64,000 nt of DNA from Pachysolen tannophilus NRRL Y-2460 (GCA_001661245.1 KV454015.1:1-64000), one strand, 5' to 3'; positions 8,341 through 18,869 are shown, counted from the first letter of the stretch. The notes: generated by a model from the letters alone, not told the origin. Program-made: numbers and translations.

Positions 8341-8906
8341 AGTTTAGGTTATATCCTTTACCTCGATAAATAATAAATATATATGGTACTATATAATATA
8401 ATATGTATATGTATATGTATATGTATATATTATACTTGCGTCACAAACAAGTGAAAATTTATATATATAAATATATATATAAATATATATTATGTATGTC
8501 TTGAGAAGAAAATCAATAGTAAATAGTTGATCTTCAGAGAAGTTAAAGAACTTTTATATAATCGGTTATCTTACTACTACAGACTACTAAGAATTTAATG
8601 AAAAATAGAAGTTGCTGTCATCGATCAATTTTTATTTTTTCAACTAAGCAGCACCACAACAGATCAAACGTACCTGCAGCCACAGTGCTCTCATCATTTG
8701 ATTGCATATCTACCAATTCCGTCATCTTCTGTCAATTGCCATTTTTTTTTTGCTTGGGTTCAAAAAAAAAAAAAGATGTGTTCCATTTCACGTGTTAGAA
8801 GCTAAATTTAAGAACGAATAAAGTCAAGTACGTATGTAATTGATTTTTAAGGTAGGATTTTCTTCTTAGCATTTAGATAACGATTTTGCGCTATCTATAG
8901 AATTCA
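8341..8906. promoter_or_regulatory. Divergent promoter region with AT microsatellite and CACGTG box
   Basis: Bases 8402-8428 hold a short GTATAT/TATATG microsatellite, and 8460-8490 a TATATAAA-type array. A palindromic CACGTG at 8789-8794, about 115 bp before the DDL1 ATG, matches the core of Cbf1/Pho4-type bHLH factors. No credible gene lies here; a 66-codon open frame at 8598 has no protein-like features. Confidence 0.5.
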
Positions 8907-11249
8907 ATGCTTAAGGCCAGTAAATTTTATACCAACTTTAGGAGTTGTGTAGCTAGTATTAGCAGCGAGACTATTCATTTTAGTCATAATCTTGTGAGAA
9001 ATCAGGTTAAGCTTTCTCGAATATGTTTTTATAGAGGTATTCTGTTTTCCAAGAAACGCAGTAATAATGGGTGGTACATAAGCAATAATACCGGTATTAG
9101 AAATGTTTCTTGTGGTTGTGTAAAGGAAAAAATTACTGATGATGGATTAGTTTTTGGTGGTGGGGGGAAGACGGTTAATGTTAGATGGTTTTATGCAACT
9201 GATATTCCAAATTCTAAACCATTTCTTCAATTTTATGAAAGAAAAGAAGACCCGAAAAAATTTCTTCCATTTTCATCAGAGGATTCTAAAATATTGGAAG
9301 AGCAATATCAGAAATATCTTACGTTCAAGAAAAATGGTAATGTCAAGTCATCGGATTTGATTCCAGGGTTCCCATTAAATTTGGTTCCAGTCAATGAAGA
9401 TAGATTATTTGAATGTGATCTCAATTTACTTGAGATGAAACCAATTTATTGGGAAGGTAATTCTTATGAGATTAGGCGAGGCTTGTGGTTCAATAAAGAT
9501 GGTGTTCCTGTCTCCAAGGAATTGTCTAATGAATTGGAACAAGGTTATCAAGATCTTGTGATAAATACAAATATTATTGAAAAAAATTTTAAAGATATCG
9601 AAAAAATTTCTAAAAAAATTGTTCTTAAATCCAAAGAAGATAAACGAAAAGATTTGAAAATGGTTGTTTATGGTAAAGATAATACAGCATATATTATTCC
9701 AGATCATTCTTTTGCAAGATTTCAACTGAGTTATCTTACAAAAGCCCCTCCTGCTGCTTTATTAGGAGTTGAGAAATTTACTAGAGGTTACCAAAAAGAT
9801 AAGGCAAAAGAAAATGAATCAGAAAGACAAACTAATGATGATTCTTTACTAAATAATTATCAGCAAGAAATACTTAATGTTTTAAAGCTTGAAGTTAAAC
9901 CAAAAAATGATGATCTGTTAAAGAAAGTAATTCCAAATGAGCTTGAAAATGATTATAAAAATAAGTCCAGTAATGAAAATAGTCGACAAATTGACCATTT
10001 AGTCATATGTGTACATGGTATAGGACAAATATTGGGTACTAAATTTGAAAGCATTAATTTTATTCACAGTATAAATGTTTTAAGGAAAACAATGAAGACT
10101 ATTTTTAAAGAAAGTGAAGAGTTACAGAAAATTGCATATCCTAATGTTGAATTTACAAAAACATCGCCAAATTATGATCCAAAACTAATTAAAAATATCA
10201 AGGAAAATTGTAAGGTTCAAGTATTACCAATACTTTGGAGAAATAAAATTGATTTTGATAAATCTGTAAAAGATCATGTTTCGAAATTACCGACATTATC
10301 AGAGATTACAATAGACACTGTTCGTCCATTAAGGAATATTTTGGGGGATATCTTATTGGATGTTTTATTATACTATGAACCAAGGTACTTGAATATGATC
10401 TTGGATGAGGTTACCACACAAATCAATGATGTTTACGCTACTTATCTCAAGAAAAATCCAGGTTTTGAAGGAAAAGTCAGTTTTGTTGGCCATTCATTGG
10501 GGAGTGCAATTTTATTTGATATATTAGCCAGACAACCGGATCATGTAAATTTACATAGTGACAAGGATAAAATTTTAAACTTCGAAGTTGAGAATTTTTT
10601 TGCTGTTGGATCACCAATCGGTGTTTTCAAACTATTGAAACATTGTAACATTGGCCCAAGAGAATTAAATCCATTCAATGGTGAAAGTGATGTCAAATCA
10701 TTAGCCTCTCCAAAAGTTAAAAATTTTTATAATGTTTTTCATCCTTGCGATCCTGTTGGCTACCGCATTGAACCCTTAATTGATAGAGAGTTTGCAAACT
10801 ATAAACCTGCAATTATCCCATTTGCTTCAAAAAATATTGACAGTCAATTAAAAGACTTATCAGAGTATGGAGATCAATTGACAAGTAAAGTATTGCAAAA
10901 TTTGAATAGTGTAATATCAAATATTGCCCTACTCAAATCTAAAGCAGAATCAGATCTGAAGAATAATAATTCAGAAACAGCTCAAAATTCATTGGTTTCA
11001 CCTAGGGCATTACAAATCATGACTAAATGTAACTATAGTGGAAGAGTCGATTATTCTTTGCCTGAAGGAATATTTGATATATCTCTTTTTTCTGCTATTG
11101 GCTCACATGTTAGTTACTTTGAAGAACCTAATATCAGCGGATTTTTATTAAATCAATTATTAACGAAAAAAGAATCTGTAAAGGACAAGAGCGTTACTTT
11201 ATTGAATACAAATTCTGATGATGAGACTTTAAGGAAATTGAAATTCTAA
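8907..11249 (+). CDS. DDL1: DDHD-domain phospholipase, mitochondrial Ddl1 orthologue
   Basis: This 780-aa protein is an intracellular phospholipase A1-type enzyme. A basic, hydroxylated N-terminus (MLKASKFYTNFRSCVASIS) looks like a mitochondrial targeting sequence. The lipase core begins with HLVICVHGIGQ (about 364-374), and the nucleophile elbow GHSLGS has Ser at residue 530. The DDHD region follows, with FFAVGSPIGVF, FHPCDPVGYRIEPL (about 613-626) and IGSHVSYFE near 732, supplying the Asp and His residues expected of the family. S. cerevisiae Ddl1 (YOR022C) acts on mitochondrial phospholipids such as cardiolipin and PE. The neighbour SFM1 (YOR021C) is also its neighbour in S. cerevisiae, which supports orthology. 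Confidence 0.9.
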   Translation: MLKASKFYTNFRSCVASISSETIHFSHNLVRNQVKLSRICFYRGILFSKKRSNNGWYISNNTGIRNVSCGCVKEKITDDGLVFGGGGKTVNVRWFYATDIPNSKPFLQFYERKEDPKKFLPFSSEDSKILEEQYQKYLTFKKNGNVKSSDLIPGFPLNLVPVNEDRLFECDLNLLEMKPIYWEGNSYEIRRGLWFNKDGVPVSKELSNELEQGYQDLVINTNIIEKNFKDIEKISKKIVLKSKEDKRKDLKMVVYGKDNTAYIIPDHSFARFQLSYLTKAPPAALLGVEKFTRGYQKDKAKENESERQTNDDSLLNNYQQEILNVLKLEVKPKNDDLLKKVIPNELENDYKNKSSNENSRQIDHLVICVHGIGQILGTKFESINFIHSINVLRKTMKTIFKESEELQKIAYPNVEFTKTSPNYDPKLIKNIKENCKVQVLPILWRNKIDFDKSVKDHVSKLPTLSEITIDTVRPLRNILGDILLDVLLYYEPRYLNMILDEVTTQINDVYATYLKKNPGFEGKVSFVGHSLGSAILFDILARQPDHVNLHSDKDKILNFEVENFFAVGSPIGVFKLLKHCNIGPRELNPFNGESDVKSLASPKVKNFYNVFHPCDPVGYRIEPLIDREFANYKPAIIPFASKNIDSQLKDLSEYGDQLTSKVLQNLNSVISNIALLKSKAESDLKNNNSETAQNSLVSPRALQIMTKCNYSGRVDYSLPEGIFDISLFSAIGSHVSYFEEPNISGFLLNQLLTKKESVKDKSVTLLNTNSDDETLRKLKF

Positions 11250-11407
11250 TTTCTTTTCTTAAATTTTATGGGTTGAAGGGAAAAGAAGATGGCATATAGT
11301 AGTATTTACAATCAATTTAGCATTTTATTCATTAACGAGTATGGGAAGAAAACAAAAAACAAAACAAAAAAAGAAAAACCTTAATATATGTTTTAATTTA
11401 ATATAAC

Positions 11408-12019
11408 TCAAATCAAATCATCTAATGTTTGTTCTGAATCTTTCTTAATGAGCTCTAACATTCCTTTTGGTAATATAGGTTGATTATTTTCATCCAAAAC
11501 GTATCTGAAAGGCATTTCTGTTGCTTCATGTTCTGAAAATCTTATTTCTGGATAATCAATGAACTTTATGTTTTCAAAGTCTTTCTGATCTTTTATTATT
11601 AACTGGGTGGTTCTCACAGCAGTATCTGTAGTCATTTGTAAAGATCCTAATCTTTTTCCTATAAACCCATATCTTCTTAATTCACCTGTTCTATCTCTAG
11701 GTGGATGATCACCTAAAATTCCTCCAAATACAAAATACTCAAAATTATTCGCATCTGTCACAGCTAAATCCTCTTTTGCAGCTGGATCTAATAAGCAAAC
11801 CTTAGTCTTCGGGGTGTCACCAGTAATTTCACTTACATCTTTTGTAGTCCATTGGAGTCCAGCATCCAATAATTTCTTTGGAATATCGTTTTCTGTCATG
11901 GTCAGAGGTAATGATGTTAACATTAAATTTTCCGGTCCAACCTCATTAATAATGGTAAAGTATTCAAGAATAACCCATTCTGTGAACCCGGCTTCCATAT
12001 GTTCTATAATATACTTCAT
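11408..12019 (-). CDS. SFM1: SPOUT-type protein arginine methyltransferase Sfm1
   Basis: This 203-aa protein matches Sfm1 (YOR021C), which methylates an arginine of ribosomal protein Rps3. The N-terminus KYIIEHMEAGFTEWVILEY, the segment VCLLDPAA (about 69-76) and the glycine-rich FGGILGDHPPRDRTGELRR (about 96-114) are characteristic; the last is part of the SPOUT knot that binds S-adenosylmethionine. Length is close to the family norm. It converges on DDL1, and the pair is adjacent in S. cerevisiae too. Its start ATG at 12019 lies about 200 bp from the end of the zinc-cluster gene. Confidence 0.92.
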   Translation of the reverse strand: MKYIIEHMEAGFTEWVILEYFTIINEVGPENLMLTSLPLTMTENDIPKKLLDAGLQWTTKDVSEITGDTPKTKVCLLDPAAKEDLAVTDANNFEYFVFGGILGDHPPRDRTGELRRYGFIGKRLGSLQMTTDTAVRTTQLIIKDQKDFENIKFIDYPEIRFSEHEATEMPFRYVLDENNQPILPKGMLELIKKDSEQTLDDLI

Positions 12020-12221
12020 TCTTACTAAGTGCCTATAATTATCTTATTGCTTCTTTTCTGTATTATATGTATACTAGATGAAGTTTAGTTTGAAATGAAA
12101 AAAAATATGAAAAAAAAAAAAATTTTTTTTTTTTTTTTTACAAGTAAATTCCTGATTTTCAGACCAACTTCAATTATATACAAAGAATATAAAAATTATT
12201 TAAATACAAAAAGATTATCCG

Positions 12222-14975
12222 CTATATACTCCCCGAATCGTTACTTTTATCCAAGTTCAAACCGGACGGATCCCCTAAAATCATATGTTGTTCCAGCATA
12301 ATATCGTTCATTGGGTTAAAGGCTGCAAAAAAGTTTGAACCTCCACCAGTCATTAAACTCTGAGTGGTAGAAGTATCAAAAAAATTGTCTGCTTTCATCT
12401 TGGATTCTGAAATCATTGCGTTCAAAAACTCATCCTCATTCTCAAATGTAATATCATCCATCAATGTATTTGCATTGCTGACAGAATCAATTAAAGATGT
12501 TAAAAATTCTGGTTTGTATGATGTTTCGTTATCTAACGTTGTCTTTTCAGCTATCTGATCATTATTATAAGCTGAAGCATTATTATCTTCATTTTCTGTC
12601 ACACCCATTGATAATGGATTAAACGAATATTTCTGACTCAACAAATTATATTTATCTGGATAGGTATATTTTAAATGGTTGATAAAAAGTTTGATTATCA
12701 TAGTCAATCTAAAACATTGGAAAAATTTATTGTCCATTTGTGAACATTTATAATAAAACACTTTGATATATTGAAATAGCATTATATTGAATTGTTTATC
12801 CAATGAAACATCAACATTGGTTGTCAAATTATGAAGTGAAATATTAAACCATTTAATAACATCCACGGAATCATCAGAATTTGAAAAAGATCTTATTATC
12901 GAGGTAAATGAAAAAAAATTGAAATTGTACCTCAAAGTTAATGAAGTCAAAAATTGTAAACTTCTAGTAGAAGCAACTAAAATACATGATGAAATTAAGT
13001 AATAATGTTCAGAAAACAAATTATTCATTTTAAAATAATTTGCATCATTCTCAGTGGACAACTGATTCTCCGAAATAAATGACACAAAATCAAAAGATAA
13101 TTTGAACAAAATCAAAGAGTCTTCAGTAAGCTCGGCCAAACTAGAGGATTCTTCATTATACAAGTTATTGAAACTGCTGTTAATATAACTTTCATCATCC
13201 TCCGATAATATCATAAGATAATTTAAGATATATCGAGCCGTAAGAATTTGAATTCTCATCATAAAGCAAACTATATTATGCATTTTATAATAAACATCTT
13301 TATTTCTTGGATCTTCTTCCAATTCTTTAAAAGATTTGAAATCATTCTTTAAAAGTTTTTCAGCTTTCTGGATTATTTTAGAGAAATCAGATCTTCTTGT
13401 TTGAGATTTTATACCATTTAAAAGATTACAAACTTCTCTATAGAGCTTTGTTACCCTAAACTTTATTTCACAAGATTTGATGATTTGCTTTTCAATCACC
13501 AATTTCTCATATCTATCTTTATTTTGTTCATTCAAACATCCTGGATTATTCTTTACTTCATCCAAAAATAATTTGTCATTCATTTCCAAGAAAGGTAGTT
13601 CACAATCCCACATATCATCACTTATAATTAATGGTGAACCGGATTGTATTGACTTGCAACAATCCAAATATAAAAGTTCGTACCATATCTTTCTCCATAA
13701 ATGTCTTACTTTTGGATCATTGATAACATCTTGGAAACATCCTGGATCTCTATACATACCGTGCATTCTACTCATTTGTATCAAAGTAGACAATAATAAG
13801 GATGAGTCAGACCCATCATCATCACTTTCTGGACAATAGGAGCCATACAATTTTAAAAATAATAATGACTGAATACCTCTAAAAGTTATCTTCTTGGAAA
13901 AATTAGAGTCATCAGGAGCATTAAAAATACAATTTTTGGCATGATCGATAAATACTTCTGGAATTACAACCTTATTTGAACATAATTTCAATAATTTTGA
14001 ATCATTGATTAAACTAGTATCTGAATAAAATTCTTTCAAAGGTAAAGTTAAATATGAAAGCCTTAAAATAATTAATAATATAGCAACATCAGCCAATAAA
14101 GATGGATGGAAACATTTTAAATAAGCCTTACCTGTTGATTCTTCTTTAAACAAAAACAATTTCAATTCATTTTTAAAACTTTCTTCATCAATATATGGGA
14201 GTAAAGAATAACATTTAACGAAAAAATTATCAACTAATATCGAAATGTTTTCAAACGTTGGTAAAATCAGATTGATTGGATCTGTGAAACCATCAGTAAT
14301 AGCTTGAGCATTCATATTTCTAGTTTCTAAACGTTTAGCATTGAAACTCCTATCATTTCCAAAACAAAATTCAGAACCATTTTCAATATGTCCTTCAAGT
14401 TTTTCTTCTGCCAGCATCATGGTCTTATTATCACTTAATAACTCCATATACTCCATATATATTTGTTTATGTTTTAACAAGAAATTTTCAAACACTTTGT
14501 GCAACATTGGATCCACCATTGGTACTGCCATAAATGATGTAGTTCCAAAATGCATCAATTTATTTTCTTTTATAATTAAACTATCAAATTTTGAACTCAA
14601 CTCAAAAATTGGATCTTCCTCTTGAGTATCTGAACCTGTGGTTGTAACTGTCTTCTTACTCTCTGGAGTTTCATTGAGATCCGCATCTCTTAAATTCTTC
14701 TCCAATTGATTTATCTTCATTTTCAACTTGACAATTTCATTCGATAATTGTTTTTCAGTAGATAAATGTTCCCACGGCTGTTGCTTATAAGCACATAACT
14801 CTGTAGTACCATTTTTAACACAAGAAGAACAAAAAGGCCTTTGTTTATCACATTTCATCTTTCTCCTCCTACACACAGAACAACTAGTAGGAACTCTATT
14901 CCTTGTCTTTCTAACTCTATGATCATCATCTCCTGATGCATTGAGTGATTTCGTACTCTCATTTGAAATACTCAT
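12222..14975 (-). CDS. Zn(II)2Cys6 transcription factor, Hap1-like zinc cluster
   Basis: This 917-aa regulator has an N-terminal zinc cluster with Cys at 32, 35, 42, 49, 52 and 61 (C-X2-C-X6-C-X6-C-X2-C-X8-C, core SCSVCRRRKMKCDKQRPFC). A short coiled-coil dimerisation stretch follows (about 75-96, EKQLSNEIVKLKMKINQLEK). The spacing and sequence resemble the Hap1 DNA-binding region, but no haem-motif series is visible, so I do not call it Hap1. The middle part is helical, like a fungal-specific regulatory domain, and the C-terminus is acidic and Asn/Asp-rich, suitable for activation. The first ATG in frame is at 14975; the open frame extends 12 bases further without an ATG. Targets are unknown. 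Confidence 0.88.
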   Translation of the reverse strand: MSISNESTKSLNASGDDDHRVRKTRNRVPTSCSVCRRRKMKCDKQRPFCSSCVKNGTTELCAYKQQPWEHLSTEKQLSNEIVKLKMKINQLEKNLRDADLNETPESKKTVTTTGSDTQEEDPIFELSSKFDSLIIKENKLMHFGTTSFMAVPMVDPMLHKVFENFLLKHKQIYMEYMELLSDNKTMMLAEEKLEGHIENGSEFCFGNDRSFNAKRLETRNMNAQAITDGFTDPINLILPTFENISILVDNFFVKCYSLLPYIDEESFKNELKLFLFKEESTGKAYLKCFHPSLLADVAILLIILRLSYLTLPLKEFYSDTSLINDSKLLKLCSNKVVIPEVFIDHAKNCIFNAPDDSNFSKKITFRGIQSLLFLKLYGSYCPESDDDGSDSSLLLSTLIQMSRMHGMYRDPGCFQDVINDPKVRHLWRKIWYELLYLDCCKSIQSGSPLIISDDMWDCELPFLEMNDKLFLDEVKNNPGCLNEQNKDRYEKLVIEKQIIKSCEIKFRVTKLYREVCNLLNGIKSQTRRSDFSKIIQKAEKLLKNDFKSFKELEEDPRNKDVYYKMHNIVCFMMRIQILTARYILNYLMILSEDDESYINSSFNNLYNEESSSLAELTEDSLILFKLSFDFVSFISENQLSTENDANYFKMNNLFSEHYYLISSCILVASTRSLQFLTSLTLRYNFNFFSFTSIIRSFSNSDDSVDVIKWFNISLHNLTTNVDVSLDKQFNIMLFQYIKVFYYKCSQMDNKFFQCFRLTMIIKLFINHLKYTYPDKYNLLSQKYSFNPLSMGVTENEDNNASAYNNDQIAEKTTLDNETSYKPEFLTSLIDSVSNANTLMDDITFENEDEFLNAMISESKMKADNFFDTSTTQSLMTGGGSNFFAAFNPMNDIMLEQHMILGDPSGLNLDKSNDSGSI

Positions 14976-15277
14976 TGTTTCTTCCACCTTTTTTCTTTTT
15001 TTTTTTTTNTTTTTTATATTTTTATTTCTTACAACTTAATGTAAAATATAAATCAAAGAGGTTCAAGATCTTATTAAAAAAAAACCAATTGAATTAATAA
15101 AAGAAACAAGAATAAATACACTTGAAATTTAAATAGTGGCAAACATTAAAAGGGTACATAACATTTTTAATTAATTATTAAATGTGACTAAAACTTGAGT
15201 CGTTCTCGCAAACACACAGACACATGTCCCAATTAGGAAAGTGACATTGACACTTTTTATAAGGCCAATTTATCTTA
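14976..15277. other. Intergenic region with one ambiguous base
   Basis: A T-rich run directly upstream of the zinc-cluster ATG contains a single undetermined base at 15009, within about 18 T. The rest is AT-rich and holds the promoter of the zinc-cluster gene and the 3' end of UBA3. No gene is seen. Confidence 0.6.
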
Positions 15278-16576
15278 TCAGTTGATGGATTCATTGGTTG
15301 TGAATACTGGTTTTATCTTCATGGATATTGGTAGGTTTGGGTCTGTGACGATGATTTCTTCTGAGTGAGCTATCAATTCAGATAATTTTTTGTCTAAGTT
15401 TGGTCGAGTAGTTTTTTCTAGGAATTCAGGTGATTGTAAATACAAATTTTTAGAATTTGTTCTTAACGAGGGTTTATTGATTTGAATATTATTATTATTA
15501 CCCTCGTTACTACTTTTAACTTTATTTTCAATGAAATCCCTTAAGGTATACCATTTAGGTATTTCAATGGTTTTTGGCAGGTACCCACAAACGGGGCAAT
15601 CTTCTCTTTTTTCCATTTGGAAAGTATAAGTGAAAATTGAATCTGAACCTGAGTACATCATATATTCTTCCAAGATAGGATTACAACTAGTTATTATCTT
15701 GAAAGCTTCATTACAACAACTAGCTGCAATTATTGCATTGGTTGAAGCTATAGCAGGAATAATATTTTTCAGTACTCCTAACGTTAAACTTCTTGTTATT
15801 CCATTTATACCGAAAAATTTACCTCTTTCTAAAGATTTAGCATATATCCAATCAACATCTTCTGAACTATCTGAATCAAATTTCCTTTGACCAAAATGTC
15901 GAGGCCATTCCAATTGTAATGCCCACTCAATACAATGCTCTGGTAATCTTGGTGTGTTTGCAATTGTACATACTGGATAAGTAGCTTTAGTAGTTAATAA
16001 ATTTAAAGAACACTCATAACAAGCAGTCATTTTCGGTAATATGACTCTTGATTGTCCTTTAAAACCTTCTGTTCCGCCATCAATTAAAGGTATAAATGTA
16101 TTTTCAAAATCATCAGGTTCATAAAGATTCACTATTGTAGCATTTATCCATCTTCTTGCCTCAACTGAATCTAAACCTGCTATTATACAATTAAATTGTT
16201 TATAGTATTCTAATGGCATATCTTGGATTTTACCGAAAAAGGGAGTTATATTACAACCTTTGACTCTTTCCATTACAAAAGCTGCTGCAACTTCTGCTTT
16301 AGATTTCCCTATATCATTTTGTCTAAATAAAAACTGTCTATTCAAATTGGAAATATCAATAGTATCCATATCAATAACATGTATGTTTTTAAAACCTGTA
16401 AGAGATAAATCCTTCAAGATCTCACAGCCAAGACCACCAGCTCCAATGACTAAAATTTTGGATTCTAATAACAGTTGATAATTATCCTGATCTGTATGAT
16501 ATGTCGGATCAGTATATGGACCTGATTGTTTCAAAAATTGAAATAGTGATGGTTCCAAATTTCTATCGGAATTCAT
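15278..16576 (-). CDS. UBA3: NEDD8-activating enzyme E1 catalytic subunit Uba3
   Basis: This 432-aa protein is the catalytic half of the Nedd8/Rub1 E1. Its adenylation domain shows GAGGLG (45-50), DMDTIDISNLNRQFLFR (69-85) and a zinc site with C186/C189 (ACYEC) and C327/C330 (CPVC). The thioester cysteine is C203 in YPVCTIANTPRLPEHCIEWA. It pairs with a Ula1/APPBP1 subunit, not in this window, to charge Rub1 for transfer via Ubc12 to cullins. At 432 aa it is longer than S. cerevisiae Uba3 (about 299 aa) and nearer the animal form. The extra C-terminus (about 335-432) includes an Asn run and a segment that could be a divergent ubiquitin-fold domain for E2 binding. Confidence 0.93.
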   Translation of the reverse strand: MNSDRNLEPSLFQFLKQSGPYTDPTYHTDQDNYQLLLESKILVIGAGGLGCEILKDLSLTGFKNIHVIDMDTIDISNLNRQFLFRQNDIGKSKAEVAAAFVMERVKGCNITPFFGKIQDMPLEYYKQFNCIIAGLDSVEARRWINATIVNLYEPDDFENTFIPLIDGGTEGFKGQSRVILPKMTACYECSLNLLTTKATYPVCTIANTPRLPEHCIEWALQLEWPRHFGQRKFDSDSSEDVDWIYAKSLERGKFFGINGITRSLTLGVLKNIIPAIASTNAIIAASCCNEAFKIITSCNPILEEYMMYSGSDSIFTYTFQMEKREDCPVCGYLPKTIEIPKWYTLRDFIENKVKSSNEGNNNNIQINKPSLRTNSKNLYLQSPEFLEKTTRPNLDKKLSELIAHSEEIIVTDPNLPISMKIKPVFTTNESIN

Positions 16577-16896
16577 ATTTACACTCTAACAACTAATATT
16601 TATAATCATTTATATATTTTATAACTTCCTATTCCAACAATTCAGGTATCTCCCCGTTATAAAAATTGAATAATGAATGTATAAAGTAATTGTTCACAGC
16701 GTAGTATTTTAAAGTGTTTATACAATTTATAAGAATTTTCCAAACTACTTTTCTTCAATTGAAAACCTACAAACCAAAATATAAAGCTATAATGCAAAAC
16801 TATAAAATAAAAAAAAAAAAATAATAAATATTCGGAAAAAAATTCCACCCATATTGAAATCTTGGAATCTTTGGTACAATAGATAGATAAAACTAT
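16577..16896. other. UBA3 promoter / RAD52 3' region
   Basis: AT-rich spacer between two genes on the minus strand. A short open frame at 16657-16848 is composed of low-complexity Phe/Tyr codons from poly-T sequence and is not credible. No RNA gene or repeat is seen. Confidence 0.55.
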
Positions 16897-18504
16897 TCAT
16901 GTACTTGTACTTTTAAGTCTTTTATTAGGACCTAATTTGCTTGGTGGCATACCGACCAATCTTTTAGGTGTTGCTTTTGGATTATCAAATGATAAAGGAC
17001 TATTTGTGATTTGTTGTAGTGGTCTTGGTTTTGAAATAGCTTTATCCGTAAGTGCAGGTGCAACTGTAGTTGTAGAAGTTGAAGTTCTAAGCGATGATTC
17101 AGTGAAATCTGTTTGTGGTTGTGAGTCAACTAGTGAATTTTCATCTTTTGAATTTAAGTCTTCTGTATACTCATTTAAAGGTTTCCTTGAAGATTTATAT
17201 ATTACCTTTGTCAGCGATCCAGGAGTTCTCAAAATTGGAACAGATTTATTTGCATCAATACTTCTTCCAATTGTAGGAGTTTGAACTTGTGGGTTATACA
17301 TTATTTGTTGAGCAACAGGTATTAACGTATTTGAAGGCGCTGTTTCTATTAAATTCCTAGCTAATCTTGTTGAAACAAATGCAACAGATGCTGGTTCTTT
17401 TGACTCTGATGTGCTGCTGTTGCCTGTGATGTTGCCGCCGTTATTTCGGGGAAGCTGATTTTGGTTGTGAACTCTTGGCAGTTCAGGTGTTCTATAAGCA
17501 TCAGTTTCTTTTAACCGATTGTTGTTGTTGTTGTTGTTGTTGTTAATCTCGATTGCAGCATTTTCAGAATTGGATTTATTTTCATTTTCACCAACAGAAA
17601 TATTTTTATTCAAAAGTAATTGCATTTCATAATCATCTATACCATTCATTAAATCTTCACTTTCTAAAACTTCATCACTAAATAAAAATGAATCTTCAAT
17701 AAAGGCATCTTCTGGAATTAATCTACCAGATTTAGTAGTAGTCATTTTTCTATTATTATCATTATTATGGCTTGAATTATTACCTTGATCGTTTTGTAAC
17801 TGCTTATGGCGGCTTTTAACTGGAAGATTATTATTATTAATATTGTTATTTGTAATATTACCAGTTCCCCTAGAATTTTCTATATTATTATTATTATTAT
17901 TATTACCATTTCTATTCATTTTATTTTTAAAATTTGGATTAACATTTTCCATTGGTCTTAATAATTGATCTTCACTTAAATCTTTTGTAATTTTTTTAAC
18001 TTGTTTAACTTTTTGTAAATAATTTTTTTCATATAAACAATTACCCAATACATTACCAAATTGTCTTAAAGCTCTTTTCACAGCATCTGTAACAGCTTCT
18101 TTCTTTGCCTTATCAAACGCCATTGATCTACTTTTACAATTTTCAATACTCCCATAACCTATATCTTCATGATAAGTTCCATCTTTAATTGTTACTCTAA
18201 CAACAACAGATAAACCTAAAGACCATCTTCCACCAGATCCATCAACATAATCAACTTGGCTAGATCTAATCTCAGAATTCCACCCATTAAACCCAAACAC
18301 CTGATTCGCCAAGTTAAGTGCCTTCCATCCTTCAATATATATCACTTGAGAACCTCCTGCCGCTGCTCTAAATGAAACATATTCAGGACCTAAACATTTT
18401 TCTAAATTATACTTGAGATTCAGTTTCTCTTCCTCAGTATACTGACAAAACCCACCACCACTATTCCGGGATTCATCCACAGTATGCCCACTGTTATTGA
18501 TCAT
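16897..18504 (-). CDS. RAD52: Rad52 recombination mediator
   Basis: This 535-aa protein has the conserved N-terminal Rad52 ring domain over roughly residues 15-185. Motifs include LGPEYVSFR, YIEGWKALNLANQVFGFNGW, HEDIGYGSIEN and KKEAVTDAVKRALRQFGNVLGNCLY. The ring anneals single strands; the long C-terminal part, rich in Asn, Ser and Thr, should hold the RPA- and Rad51-binding sites. Two poly-Asn tracts (nt about 17880-17905 and 17520-17545) mark disordered linkers. The start is the first in-frame ATG at 18504. The frame extends upstream only through a TTG, and starting there would add a hydrophobic extension unlike known Rad52. It is divergent from NDC1, as RAD52 (YML032C) is in S. cerevisiae. 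Confidence 0.95.
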   Translation of the reverse strand: MINNSGHTVDESRNSGGGFCQYTEEEKLNLKYNLEKCLGPEYVSFRAAAGGSQVIYIEGWKALNLANQVFGFNGWNSEIRSSQVDYVDGSGGRWSLGLSVVVRVTIKDGTYHEDIGYGSIENCKSRSMAFDKAKKEAVTDAVKRALRQFGNVLGNCLYEKNYLQKVKQVKKITKDLSEDQLLRPMENVNPNFKNKMNRNGNNNNNNNIENSRGTGNITNNNINNNNLPVKSRHKQLQNDQGNNSSHNNDNNRKMTTTKSGRLIPEDAFIEDSFLFSDEVLESEDLMNGIDDYEMQLLLNKNISVGENENKSNSENAAIEINNNNNNNNNRLKETDAYRTPELPRVHNQNQLPRNNGGNITGNSSTSESKEPASVAFVSTRLARNLIETAPSNTLIPVAQQIMYNPQVQTPTIGRSIDANKSVPILRTPGSLTKVIYKSSRKPLNEYTEDLNSKDENSLVDSQPQTDFTESSLRTSTSTTTVAPALTDKAISKPRPLQQITNSPLSFDNPKATPKRLVGMPPSKLGPNKRLKSTST

Positions 18505-18869
18505 TTCCAACAACTGATCAATCAAAAAACAAAAATCCAAAACAAAAAAGAAACTTATACCGCTGAATATATATTAACCGCCAATAACTCTTTTATTCTT
18601 TTATCTTGATTTGAGGCCATCTTCTTTAACTTCCTTTACTTTCTTCCTCTTGTTTTTGTTGCCATTTGAAAATTACCTAAAAAATCATTTTACGCGTTTG
18701 TCGCACGACGTTTTGTTTTTTTTGCTTCAATTTTTTCTCTCTTTTATTTTCACTGTGTTTCTTTTTTTTTTAAGATGTATAGGAATTGTAATAGAAAATA
18801 TTAAAGAAGAATTTATTGTATCAGGTTTAATAAAAATAAGAGCGTTTATTTGACGCAAAAGATTGGAAG
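18505..18869. promoter_or_regulatory. Divergent RAD52-NDC1 promoter with MluI cell-cycle box
   Basis: An ACGCGT hexamer at 18692-18697 matches the MCB element bound by MBF at G1/S. It lies near the middle of the shared promoter of a recombination gene and a nuclear-pore/spindle-pole gene. In DNA this AT-rich the hexamer is unlikely by chance, but only one copy is seen. Confidence 0.5.

Noticed and set aside
8598-8798. 66-codon ORF on the plus strand
   Set aside because: It is short, with no domain or membrane plan, and lies in a divergent promoter with a poly-A run inside the frame.
16657-16848. 63-codon minus-strand frame rich in Phe and Tyr
   Set aside because: It is the product of T-rich intergenic sequence with low-complexity composition.
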